Source: DATDVT01 sp035289905 (GTDB lineage Archaea; Nanobdellota; Nanobdellia; SCGC-AAA011-G17; GW2011-AR18). Taken from it: a stretch of DNA of 29,788 nt. The notes beneath the pieces were generated by a model. It searched no databases, had not been told where the DNA came from, and was given only the letters and a program-made list of their open reading frames with translations. Position 1 is the first letter of the stretch. The number at the start of each line of letters is the position of its first letter. A program made the position numbers and the translations under genes. Shown piece by piece: positions 8,316 through 14,739 of the stretch. The stretch spans positions 1 to 29,788 of the forward strand of contig DATDVT010000015.1 in assembly GCA_035289905.1 (NCBI GenBank), written 5' to 3'.

Positions 8316-9458
8316 ATGCAGTATAAAAGTGAAGATTGGAAAAGATCAAAAGGTCCAATAATTCTTCTTTCTTGTGCTGCAGCAGATTCTTTTGCAGATG
8401 ATGTTTATAAAGAATTATCTTTCCTTGTAAAAGAATATGGTCCTAAATTTGAGATTCCTTTTGTTGAAAGGGTCCCTGTAAAAGAAATCCATTTTCCAAA
8501 TTCAGATATAAAAATAAGGATAGCTAATGATGATTTTTCTTCTTTAGCTGGTTGTGATGTTTACATATTTCAAGATGTTGAAAGGGAACAAATAAGCGTT
8601 TATGATCCAAAAAGTAATCAACTAGTGGATAGAATAACTAGTAATCCAGCAAATAAAGAGGCTTTGAAGAAACTTTGTGAGGCAGTATATGGTTTGGGTG
8701 CTAGAGAAATGACAACAATTACTCCATCCTTTCCAGATGCTAGACAACACAAAAGAAGTCCTGGAGAAGACCTAGGTTTAAGAGGAATTATAAGGGATTT
8801 AGAGAGTAGGTTTGTTAATCGATGTGTGGCATTGGATATTCATAACGAAAATACAGAATTAGCCTTTGATAATGCTAGGTTTATTGATTTATCTGCAGGT
8901 CCAATTTTATTTCAATTCTTGAAGAGAGAGTTAGAACCTAAACTTGAGAATCTAATAGTTGCTTCTATAGATCTCAATACAAGCAGAGCAGAAAAAGCAT
9001 CAAAATATTTGAAAAGACCACTAGCGAAAACAAATAAATGTAGAAATCAAGAGACTGGTAGAATAGAAAGTATAGAACTTAACTTAGGAGATGGTATTAA
9101 TCTTGAGGGTATGGATATTCTTTATGTGGATGATATGGTTAGCACAGGTGGTTCTGTTAAAAAGAATGCAGAATCAGTAAAGAGAAGGTATAATTTAGCT
9201 GATATTTATATTGCTGCAAGTTTACCGTTATTAGATCCACCTGCAGAAGAGATGTTTGATAGAGCATATGAAGACAATTTAATTAAACAATTCTTTACTA
9301 CAGATGCAGTTTATATACCAAAAAGAATACGTGAAAAACCTTGGTTAAGAATGGTTTCTATAGCTCCTTTATTTGCTAGGGCAATTTTTAGATTAAATAC
9401 GAATTTATCTTTAGAGGCTATAAAAGAAACAAATTCTTATTTAAAACGTCCATATTGA
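8316..9458 (+). CDS. ribose-phosphate pyrophosphokinase-like protein (divergent PRPP synthetase)
   Basis: 380 residues, longer than the usual 285-320 for archaeal Prs. PRPP synthetases transfer pyrophosphate from ATP to ribose 5-phosphate to feed nucleotide, His and Trp synthesis. Matching pieces are FPNSDIKIRIANDD (about 60-73, the FPDGE region), TPSFPDARQHKR (about 136-147, the PYxPYARQDR equivalent), ALDIHNENTELAF (about 172-184, the DLHxxQxxxF metal/ATP region), SRAEKASKYLKRPLAKTNKCR (flexible-loop region) and the PRPP-binding loop VDDMVSTGGS at 271-280. Several canonical residues differ (NTSRA in place of the PDxGG motif), so it may be a divergent enzyme or a paralogue with another role. 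It is divergent from the HTH gene and ends 1 bp short of the convergent glycosylase gene. Confidence 0.75.
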   Translation: MQYKSEDWKRSKGPIILLSCAAADSFADDVYKELSFLVKEYGPKFEIPFVERVPVKEIHFPNSDIKIRIANDDFSSLAGCDVYIFQDVEREQISVYDPKSNQLVDRITSNPANKEALKKLCEAVYGLGAREMTTITPSFPDARQHKRSPGEDLGLRGIIRDLESRFVNRCVALDIHNENTELAFDNARFIDLSAGPILFQFLKRELEPKLENLIVASIDLNTSRAEKASKYLKRPLAKTNKCRNQETGRIESIELNLGDGINLEGMDILYVDDMVSTGGSVKKNAESVKRRYNLADIYIAASLPLLDPPAEEMFDRAYEDNLIKQFFTTDAVYIPKRIREKPWLRMVSIAPLFARAIFRLNTNLSLEAIKETNSYLKRPY

Positions 9459-9459
9459 A

Positions 9460-10104
9460 TTATTGTAAATAATTTTTTTTACAAACCTCATTCAAACAAC
9501 AACCAGCACATTTTGGCTTAGAATTACAATGTTGTTTAGCATGTTCAACAATTAAGGCGTGATATTCATTAAATATTTTATAATCTTTTTTTAGATTTTT
9601 ATAAAATAAATCTTGTAATTCATTATAAGAAATATCTTTAGAATATAAACCAATTCTAAAAAATATTCTTTTAGTATAACTATCTATAACAAAGATGGGT
9701 TTATTATAGGCATAGAGTAGTATTGAATCAACTGTTTCAGGACCAAATCCCCAAATTTCTAATAAATTTTCTCTATTTATTTCTTTATTAAATTTTAAGA
9801 ATTCTTTAATCTTTCTAGCCTTCTGGTTATAATATCCAGCAGGTTTTATTAATTTAGCAATCTCTTCAATATTTAATTCTTCTAATTTTTTTCTACTTAA
9901 GATCTTATTATTTTTTAAGATTTTAAAGGTCTTTTCAACATTACTCCAAGCAGTATTTTGAGTTAAAATTGCACCAATTACAATCTCAAATTTTTCTTCT
10001 TCTGTTCTTTCTTTGTTTTTAAAATTTTTATTGTAAACAAAATCATATGGCCACCAACCTTGTTCTCCATATTCTTTCAATAATAATTTATATATTTTAA
10101 GCAT
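9460..10104 (-). CDS. endonuclease III-like HhH-GPD DNA glycosylase (3-methyladenine glycosylase class)
   Basis: 214 residues, a base-excision repair enzyme of the endonuclease III superfamily. It has the subgroup's N-terminal GEQGWWPYDF, then GAILTQNTAWSNVEKTF (about 44-60), the helix-hairpin-helix WGFGPETVDSILLYA (118-132) and VIDSYTKRIF with catalytic Asp141. The C-terminal [4Fe-4S] loop is Cys193-x5-Cys199-x2-Cys202-x5-Cys208. At the position of the endonuclease III catalytic Lys (GxGxKTA) there is Glu123, as in the MagIII/HP0602-like group (GKESAD), which acts as a monofunctional glycosylase. Removal of alkylated bases is therefore more likely than Nth-type lyase activity. It has its own TATA-like box and is convergent with the PRPP synthetase-like gene. 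Confidence 0.85.
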   Translation of the reverse strand: MLKIYKLLLKEYGEQGWWPYDFVYNKNFKNKERTEEEKFEIVIGAILTQNTAWSNVEKTFKILKNNKILSRKKLEELNIEEIAKLIKPAGYYNQKARKIKEFLKFNKEINRENLLEIWGFGPETVDSILLYAYNKPIFVIDSYTKRIFFRIGLYSKDISYNELQDLFYKNLKKDYKIFNEYHALIVEHAKQHCNSKPKCAGCCLNEVCKKNYLQ

Positions 10105-10124
10105 AGAGAAACAAGTAAAAAAAG

Positions 10125-10135
10125 GTTTAAATAAT
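10125..10135 (-). promoter_or_regulatory. TATA-like box for the DNA glycosylase
   Basis: Minus-strand ATTATTTAAAC is centred about 26 bp upstream of the ATG at 10104, with no SD between, fitting a leaderless transcript. It separates the glycosylase from the redox operon upstream. Confidence 0.5.
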
Positions 10136-10147
10136 TATTCCTAGAAT

Positions 10148-11413
10148 TTACCAAAAAAAATCCTCAACTATTATATTTTTTTTCTTGACATTTAAATTAG
10201 ATATAAATTTCTTACATGATTTCTTCATTGGTTCTGGACCACAAATATAAAATAAACTATTTTCTACATTCCATAAATATTTTTTTATAATTTCTTTAGA
10301 TGGATATCCAAATTCGCAACTTCCTGGGTAATTTGAGTCTTCACTAAAAATATAAATTACTTTTAACCAATCTACTTTTATATTATTTAATTCTTCTTTA
10401 AAAATTAAATCATCTCTTGTTTTTACACAATAAAATAATGTAATTTTTTGTTTTTTTTGAGTTAATACTTGGTTTCTAATTATGCTCATAAATGGAGTAA
10501 TTCCAATACCTCCAGCAATAAAAACAATATCCTTATTTGATTCTTGGATAGTAAATATTCCGAATGGTCCATCTAAAATAACCTCTTCTTCCTCTTTTAA
10601 TTTTAAAAGTTCTTGTGTAAATCTTCCCTTAAGTTTAATTGTAAATGATAAATTTTTCTCTTGAGGAGAACTAACAATTGAAAATGGATGTCTTGCATAA
10701 AGTTTATCTTTATTTAATCTCAAAAAACAAAATTGACCTGGAATAAAATTAAATTTTTTATTAGAAAAAAGAACTAATGTAAAGATATCTTTTGTTTCCT
10801 TAATGACTTTTTTTACTTTAAATTCTGGCTTAGTTTTTATTTTATATATTGTCCTGTATATAATTCCAATAATAACTAAAATAAATAAAATAATATAAAA
10901 AAATTTTAAATATGAAAAATCAGAACCATTAATAGCATGATAAAAACTAAAGAAAAAAAGAATATAAATTAATACATGGATATATTGCCATGATTTGTAT
11001 GAAATCCTCTTGTAAATTAAAGAAGAAATCATTATAATTATAAAAATATAAAAAGAAATTATACCAAAAGCTAATACTATAAATGTAAAATCTGGAAAAA
11101 TATAATTTAATATATTTTTACTAGATAACATAAAAAAAATAGGATGAAATAAAACAAAAAAACATGTAATTAAAGAAAACCTTCTCTGAAATTTAATTAT
11201 TTTATCAATTCCAAAAAATCTATCAAAAAACCTGGCAGTGTCTCCTGAAAATATAAGAAAAGATAAACATAAGAAACCAATAAGGCCACTTAATTTACCT
11301 AAAGTATAAAATAAATTTATAGAATTAGATTGCAATACAGCATAAAAAATAATAAATAAAAAATATAATAAAAACATAAATACAATAATCTTTAATTTAT
11401 CTTTTTTTTTCAT
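10148..11413 (-). CDS. ferric reductase-like flavocytochrome (membrane haem b domain plus FAD/NAD(P)H module)
   Basis: 421-residue polytopic membrane protein. Residues 1-190 hold about six hydrophobic helices with the ferric-reductase/YedZ pattern: RRFSLITCFFVLFHP (His90) and SWQYIHVLIY...FYHA (His146 and His159) as likely haem b ligands. Residues about 200-421 form a ferredoxin-NADP+ reductase-type module: RHPFSIVSS (241-249) for FAD, FIAGGIGITPFM (298-309) for NAD(P)H pyrophosphate, and YICGPEPMK (389-397). Such proteins move electrons from NAD(P)H through FAD and haem across the membrane. The ATG overlaps the stop of the CcdA-like gene (ATGA). With the anchored Rieske protein upstream, it probably feeds an electron path to the outer membrane face. 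Final acceptor is unknown. Confidence 0.85.
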   Translation of the reverse strand: MKKKDKLKIIVFMFLLYFLFIIFYAVLQSNSINLFYTLGKLSGLIGFLCLSFLIFSGDTARFFDRFFGIDKIIKFQRRFSLITCFFVLFHPIFFMLSSKNILNYIFPDFTFIVLAFGIISFYIFIIIMISSLIYKRISYKSWQYIHVLIYILFFFSFYHAINGSDFSYLKFFYIILFILVIIGIIYRTIYKIKTKPEFKVKKVIKETKDIFTLVLFSNKKFNFIPGQFCFLRLNKDKLYARHPFSIVSSPQEKNLSFTIKLKGRFTQELLKLKEEEEVILDGPFGIFTIQESNKDIVFIAGGIGITPFMSIIRNQVLTQKKQKITLFYCVKTRDDLIFKEELNNIKVDWLKVIYIFSEDSNYPGSCEFGYPSKEIIKKYLWNVENSLFYICGPEPMKKSCKKFISNLNVKKKNIIVEDFFW

Positions 11414-12177
11414 TTTAGCAAAAAATATTTTATAAAATTAATAAAATCGAAAATTGTAGGAAGCGTATAATTCAAATAGGTCCAATTAAAAAATAAGGGT
11501 CCCATTGCCCATATAAGATAGAATAAACCAAAAACTATTAAAATTATTCCAGAAAAAAGTTCTAATTTTCTCTTCCATAAAGCAAATTTCTCTTTAAGAT
11601 TTTTCATACCTAAAACAACAAAAATACTTAAAACAATGAAAATAAGATTTGCACCTAATCCAAATGCAATAGTAATAAAACTAGTTTCCCAAATATTACC
11701 CAAAGCAAATGGTAATAATAAAAAAGTAAAAACAGGAACACAAGGGGTTACTGTAGAAACAAAACCAAGAATACCAGCCCCAATTCCTGGCCTATTCAAA
11801 GATTTAGTTTTATTCATATAATTTTTACAACTTTGTTCTTTTAATATCATGAAATTTACTTTAGCAAGTATTAAAGTTCCATAAAAAATAGTTAATAAAC
11901 CAAAGAAAAAAACAATCCATATAGATATTTTTGGAAAAGTATCCTTAAAGAAATAAATAAATGTTGCCCCCATTATTGCAGCAAGTATTCCTAAAAAAAA
12001 ATAACCTATAAACCTACCAATACCAAACCCAATTGAAATTTTTAATCCCTTTTTATGATCTTCAGCATAACCAAATAAAAGAGGCAAATAAACTGGCAAA
12101 CAAGAGGCTAGACATAGTGTTAAAGAGCTAGTTAATCCATATGTAAAAGCAGAAATTAAATTTACTAATTCAACCAT
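11410..12177 (-). CDS. DsbD/CcdA-family transmembrane thiol-electron transporter
   Basis: 255 residues with about six transmembrane helices, in the cytochrome c biogenesis/DsbD transmembrane family. The first half holds LCLASCLPVYLPLLFGY (Cys22, Cys26) and the pseudo-symmetric second half STVTPCVPVFTFLLLPF (Cys145). A Cys-Pro pair, one per half, is the redox couple that carries reducing power from cytosolic thioredoxin to extracytoplasmic thiols. Length and topology fit CcdA. It is the middle gene of a three-gene operon, 5 bp after the Rieske gene and overlapping the flavocytochrome by 4 bp. No thioredoxin-like periplasmic partner or c-type cytochrome gene is in the window, so the receiving protein is not known. 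A related metal or sulfur transporter family cannot be fully excluded. Confidence 0.8.
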   Translation of the reverse strand: MVELVNLISAFTYGLTSSLTLCLASCLPVYLPLLFGYAEDHKKGLKISIGFGIGRFIGYFFLGILAAIMGATFIYFFKDTFPKISIWIVFFFGLLTIFYGTLILAKVNFMILKEQSCKNYMNKTKSLNRPGIGAGILGFVSTVTPCVPVFTFLLLPFALGNIWETSFITIAFGLGANLIFIVLSIFVVLGMKNLKEKFALWKRKLELFSGIILIVFGLFYLIWAMGPLFFNWTYLNYTLPTIFDFINFIKYFLLK

Positions 12178-12182
12178 TTAAT

Positions 12183-12704
12183 TCACTTCACATAAACTTT
12201 ACCATTCTCAACCCTTAAATCAATTATAGTTAAGCCACTTAGTCCATAATTATTTCCATCAATATTACCTAGATAATCCCCAGTTGCTGGTTGAAAAGTA
12301 GCACCATGCCAAGGACATTGAATTTTACTGTTAATTAAACTATTTTCATCAAATTGTAAGCCTTTATGGGGACATTTATTTAGATAGGCCTTAATTTCTC
12401 CATCAAAATTTACTAAAATAGCTGGTTCATTGTTGTAAGTAAATGTTTTCATAGAATTTAATGAAATATCTGAAAGCTCAGCAATATAATTATCTTCACC
12501 AACCTCCTTTATCGCCCCGCTAGTAGGTCCATTATCATTAGATCTAACAAATAAAAATATAATAACAATAACTGCTAAAGTCAAAAAGGTTATCCACTTC
12601 CAACCAAATCCCCCTTTAATTTCCTTTGCTTCTACTGCTCCAGAATGTATTTCTTTATCAACCTCATTATGACTTATTTTATTTTCAATATTTTCTTCAT
12701 CCAT
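12183..12704 (-). CDS. membrane-anchored Rieske [2Fe-2S] protein
   Basis: 173 residues. A polar N-terminal tail (1-35) precedes one transmembrane helix (about 36-53, WITFLTLAVIVIIFLFV). After a short linker, a Rieske domain occupies about 70-173. Cluster ligands are clear: Cys111-x-His113 in NKCPHKG and Cys130-x2-His133 in QCPWHG, 16 residues between the two boxes. The positive-outside/inside pattern suggests the N-tail is cytoplasmic and the Rieske domain faces outside. The domain resembles ferredoxin-type Rieske proteins (no second disulfide cysteines of bc1 type are seen). It leads the operon with CcdA-like and flavocytochrome genes; no cytochrome b of a bc1 complex is present. Role as an extracytoplasmic electron carrier is inferred. 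Confidence 0.88.
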   Translation of the reverse strand: MDEENIENKISHNEVDKEIHSGAVEAKEIKGGFGWKWITFLTLAVIVIIFLFVRSNDNGPTSGAIKEVGEDNYIAELSDISLNSMKTFTYNNEPAILVNFDGEIKAYLNKCPHKGLQFDENSLINSKIQCPWHGATFQPATGDYLGNIDGNNYGLSGLTIIDLRVENGKVYVK

Positions 12705-12722
12705 GAAGTTTTAGTAAACAAA

Positions 12723-12734
12723 GTCTATAAAAAC
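12723..12734 (-). promoter_or_regulatory. TATA-like box for the Rieske-CcdA-flavocytochrome operon
   Basis: Minus-strand GTTTTTATAGAC, centred about 24 bp upstream of the Rieske ATG (12704), no SD. Consistent with a leaderless operon transcript. Confidence 0.45.
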
Positions 12735-12779
12735 TTTATGAATTTAAGAATAAGAATATTTAAAAATAAATATAAAAAA

Positions 12780-13202
12780 TTATATTCTTTCTATTGTAAA
12801 GTTACCTACAATCTCACCAATATCGCTTCCACTAGATACGTTTATGCCCCACCAAAGTTCATTATATCCAACATTTAAACTATATTCCATGGGAGTTGGC
12901 ATATACACACCTGTTTTGTTCATAATTAAAGGTGTATAAACAACTGAACACGTTAAATTTTCTGGAGGACAAATAGTTATTCCATTAAAGCTAATTCTTA
13001 AATTTATAGGACCATTAGCCTTATTAGTTATATTCCACATTTGATTATCAATAAAACTACCTGGATAAATTTCTCCTAAATCTATTGGTATAACAGAAAT
13101 ATCATCAATTAAAGGCCCACTAACCTTAAATTTAACTGGAACATCTCTATAAAAAGCAGCATACACACTAGCAGCAACTATTGCGACTAACAAAAAACAC
13201 AT
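12780..13202 (-). CDS. secreted or anchored beta-sandwich-like protein; true start apparently out of frame
   Basis: The open frame gives 140 residues from ATG 13202: a hydrophobic leader (MCFLLVAIVAASVYAAFY) and then an extracellular-type domain with LGEIYPGSFIDNQMWNITNK (about 42-61) and many Asn/Gly/Thr residues. The GxIxPGxxxxxxxxxxN pattern after an Ala-rich leader resembles TasA/camelysin-like secreted proteins, but this is a weak match. A full SD (GGAGAGG) and a TATA box upstream both point to another ATG at 13228, which reads MKKIYIYI then stops. Removing one AT from the (AT)7 tract between them joins MKKIYIYL to MCFLLVAIVAA, a perfect signal peptide. So this copy is either switched off, mis-assembled by 2 bp, or translated weakly from 13202. 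Confidence 0.7.
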   Translation of the reverse strand: MCFLLVAIVAASVYAAFYRDVPVKFKVSGPLIDDISVIPIDLGEIYPGSFIDNQMWNITNKANGPINLRISFNGITICPPENLTCSVVYTPLIMNKTGVYMPTPMEYSLNVGYNELWWGINVSSGSDIGEIVGNFTIERI

Positions 13203-13205
13203 TAA

Positions 13206-13219
13206 ATATATATATATAT
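13206..13219. repeat. (AT)7 dinucleotide tract inside the signal-peptide coding region
   Basis: Seven AT units lie between the SD-preceded ATG at 13228 and the first in-frame ATG at 13202. The two ATGs are 26 bp apart, so they are in different frames with 7 units and would be in frame with 6 or 9. Dinucleotide tracts in coding starts are classic slipped-strand switch points. Confidence 0.85.
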
Positions 13220-13233
13220 CTTTTTCATTGAAT

Positions 13234-13240
13234 CCTCTCC
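13234..13240 (-). promoter_or_regulatory. Shine-Dalgarno pointing to ATG 13228
   Basis: Minus-strand GGAGAGG with a 5-nt spacer to the ATG at 13228. It is 31 nt from the in-frame ATG at 13202, too far to serve it directly. It is the main evidence that the natural start is upstream of the AT tract. Confidence 0.7.
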
Positions 13241-13267
13241 TTTTTTATTTAGTATGAGAGAAAAATT

Positions 13268-13280
13268 AATAAATATTTAT
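13268..13280 (-). promoter_or_regulatory. TATA-like box for the secreted-protein gene
   Basis: Minus-strand ATAAATATTTATT predicts transcription start near 13248, giving a ~20-nt leader that carries the SD for ATG 13228. TATA, SD and ATG are therefore all consistent with each other. Confidence 0.45.
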
Positions 13281-13295
13281 ATCCTAGCGAAAGAA

Positions 13296-13315
13296 AACCA
13301 ACTAATTTATTGGTT
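13296..13315. repeat. inverted repeat, candidate IS left-end hairpin
   Basis: AACCAA (13296-13301), 8-nt loop, TTGGTT (13310-13315). A 5-bp alternative stem CCAAC/GTTGG overlaps it. Subterminal hairpins of this size are recognised by Y1 transposases in the IS605 family; its role here is inferred from position only. Confidence 0.4.
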
Positions 13316-13349
13316 GGATGAATTTTGTAGTGGACATGGACGCACAAAA

Positions 13350-13358
13350 TATATAAAT
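13350..13358 (+). promoter_or_regulatory. TATA-like box for the tnpB remnant
   Basis: TATATAAAT centred about 25 bp upstream of ATG 13379, no SD. The remnant therefore still looks transcribable. Confidence 0.5.
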
Positions 13359-13378
13359 AAATTTCACTTAGTTTAGTT

Positions 13379-13819
13379 ATGATAAGCTATAAGTTCCGGT
13401 TATATCCTAGCAAAGAACAACAAGATAGATTAGAATTATCTTTAGATATTTGCAGAAGAACTTATAATGAACTTCTTTCAGAGTTAAATAGTGGATTTAC
13501 TAAATTAGAACTATCAAATTATCTTTTAGATTTAAAAGCTTGTTACCCAGAAATGAAGAACGTATATTCTAAGGCATTACAAGTTGAAAATGATAACCTC
13601 GAATGTTCTTCTTGTGGAAGAATACAAAAGATAAAATTATCCGAGAGAATCTATAATTGTTCTTGTGGTTTAAGTTTAGATAGAGATGTTAATGCAGCTA
13701 AGAATATAGTTAATTATGGAAGGTTAGGAATTAGCCTTAATGGAGAAGAAACCAATACTCAATCAAATGAGCAAGTGTCTTCTATGAAGTTAGAAGCCTA
13801 TCCTTTTAATGGTGGGTGA
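13379..13819 (+). pseudogene. internally deleted TnpB (RNA-guided nuclease family), catalytic core missing
   Basis: 146 residues against about 360-420 for intact TnpB. Residues 1-67 match the TnpB N-terminus (YKFRLYPSKEQQDRLELSLDI then CRRTYNELL). Sequence then jumps at about 68-74 to the C-terminal zinc ribbon and RuvC-III: CSSCG (Cys76, Cys79), YNCSCG (Cys94, Cys96) and LDRDVNAAKNI (Asp101). The RuvC-I Asp and RuvC-II Glu regions are absent, so nuclease activity is not expected. The second zinc pair has one residue between cysteines instead of two, a further sign of decay. Yet the frame is open throughout, with start codon, TATA box and a normal C-terminal tail overlapping the right end. 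It is either recent decay by an in-frame deletion or a retained short protein; decay is more likely. Confidence 0.8.
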
Positions 13820-13824
13820 TTCAC
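13690..13824 (+). ncRNA. possible omega/right-end RNA of the tnpB element
   Basis: In intact TnpB elements the guide RNA scaffold overlaps the 3' end of tnpB and runs through the right end, with the guide taken from flanking DNA. Here the 3' coding region is kept in full and ends in a hairpin: CCTATC (13797-13802), 8-nt loop, GGTGGG (13811-13816), pairing with three G-U or A-U positions. Flanking sequence after 13824 would be the guide. The 5' limit is a guess and expression is not shown by sequence. Confidence 0.3.
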
Positions 13825-13848
13825 ATAGAAAAGTATATAATAAAAAAA

Positions 13849-14739
13849 ATGGATATACCTAATAATTTCAAAGAACGATATTCATCAATAATTTCTGATT
13901 TTAATATACTTTCAGAACCATTACCAAAAAGTTTCAGAGTAAACACAATAAAAACAACAATAAAAGAAATAAAAGAGAGATTTAAAAAATATAATATAAA
14001 CATAAAACGCTTAGACTTTTATAAAGAAGCATTTATTTCAGAATCTCCAGAAATAGGAAAAACATTAGAACATTTTTTAGGATATATATACTCTCAGGAA
14101 ATAACCTCTATGCTTCCACCATTAACAATCTTAACTGAATTAAAAGAAGCTAATTTAATCCTAGATGCATGTGCAGCTCCAGGTTCTAAGACAACACAAC
14201 TAGCTACCCTAACAAATGGTACAATTATTGCTAATGATTTAGATTATCAAAGAATAAAGGCCTTAAAACATAATATAGAAAAAACTGGAGCAATTAATAC
14301 AATTATAACAAACCAAGACTTACGAAGAATAAAAGATATAGAACCAGATATAATACTTTTAGATGCACCATGCTCAGCTGAAGGAACAACAAGAAAAAAT
14401 CCAGAAGTATTTAATTATTGGTCTATAAAGGATATTTTAAAACATTCTAATCTCCAAAAACAACTTATTCTAAAATCATATGAATTATTAAAACCAAAAG
14501 GTATACTAATCTATTCAACATGTACATTTGCACCAGAAGAAAATGAAGAGGTAATAAACTATCTATTAAATAAAACAAATGCAAAATTAGAAAAAATTAA
14601 TCTAAATTTAAAAACAAGAGAAGGAATATTAAATTTTAACAATAAAGAATATAATAAAGAAATAAAAAAATGTATTAGAATTATTCCTGAAGATAACAAT
14701 AGTGGGGGGTTTTTCATTGCAAAAATAAAAAAATGCTAG
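13849..14739 (+). CDS. NOP2/Sun-family RNA (cytosine-5) methyltransferase
   Basis: 296 residues from ATG 13849. It methylates C5 of cytosine in tRNA or rRNA using SAM. Motif I is DACAAPGSKTTQLA (about 106-119), motif II NDLDYQRI, motif IV LLDAPCSAEG with Cys175, and motif VI IYSTCTFAPEENE with Cys225; two cysteines, one for enzyme release and one for attack, are the hallmark of this family. A GTG at 13816 would extend it by 11 residues, but that GTG lies inside the right end of the IS element, and homologues normally begin near the ERYSS segment, so ATG 13849 is preferred. The following gene overlaps it by 7 bp and encodes a PUA-like domain. Confidence 0.9.
   Translation: MDIPNNFKERYSSIISDFNILSEPLPKSFRVNTIKTTIKEIKERFKKYNINIKRLDFYKEAFISESPEIGKTLEHFLGYIYSQEITSMLPPLTILTELKEANLILDACAAPGSKTTQLATLTNGTIIANDLDYQRIKALKHNIEKTGAINTIITNQDLRRIKDIEPDIILLDAPCSAEGTTRKNPEVFNYWSIKDILKHSNLQKQLILKSYELLKPKGILIYSTCTFAPEENEEVINYLLNKTNAKLEKINLNLKTREGILNFNNKEYNKEIKKCIRIIPEDNNSGGFFIAKIKKC

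Larger units (their letters stand above)
13291..13824 (+). mobile_element. IS200/IS605-superfamily (IS1341-type, tnpB-only) element remnant
   Basis: The element carries a shortened tnpB and ends on the right with a hairpin and GGTGGGTGATTCAC, the kind of right end seen in archaeal IS605-family elements (terminal TTCAC at 13820-13824). The left boundary is uncertain: a perfect 6-bp inverted repeat AACCAA/TTGGTT (13296-13315) and another, ATTTTG/CAAAAT (13322-13350), lie between the secreted-protein promoter and tnpB and could be the left-end hairpin. No tnpA (Y1 transposase) is present, so it could move only if a transposase acts in trans. It sits between the secreted-protein gene and the m5C methylase gene. 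Confidence 0.65.

Noticed and set aside
13816..13848. GTG start at 13816 for the m5C methylase
   Set aside because: It lies within the IS right-end hairpin and GATTCAC terminus, and the added residues do not fit the family; ATG 13849 is preferred.
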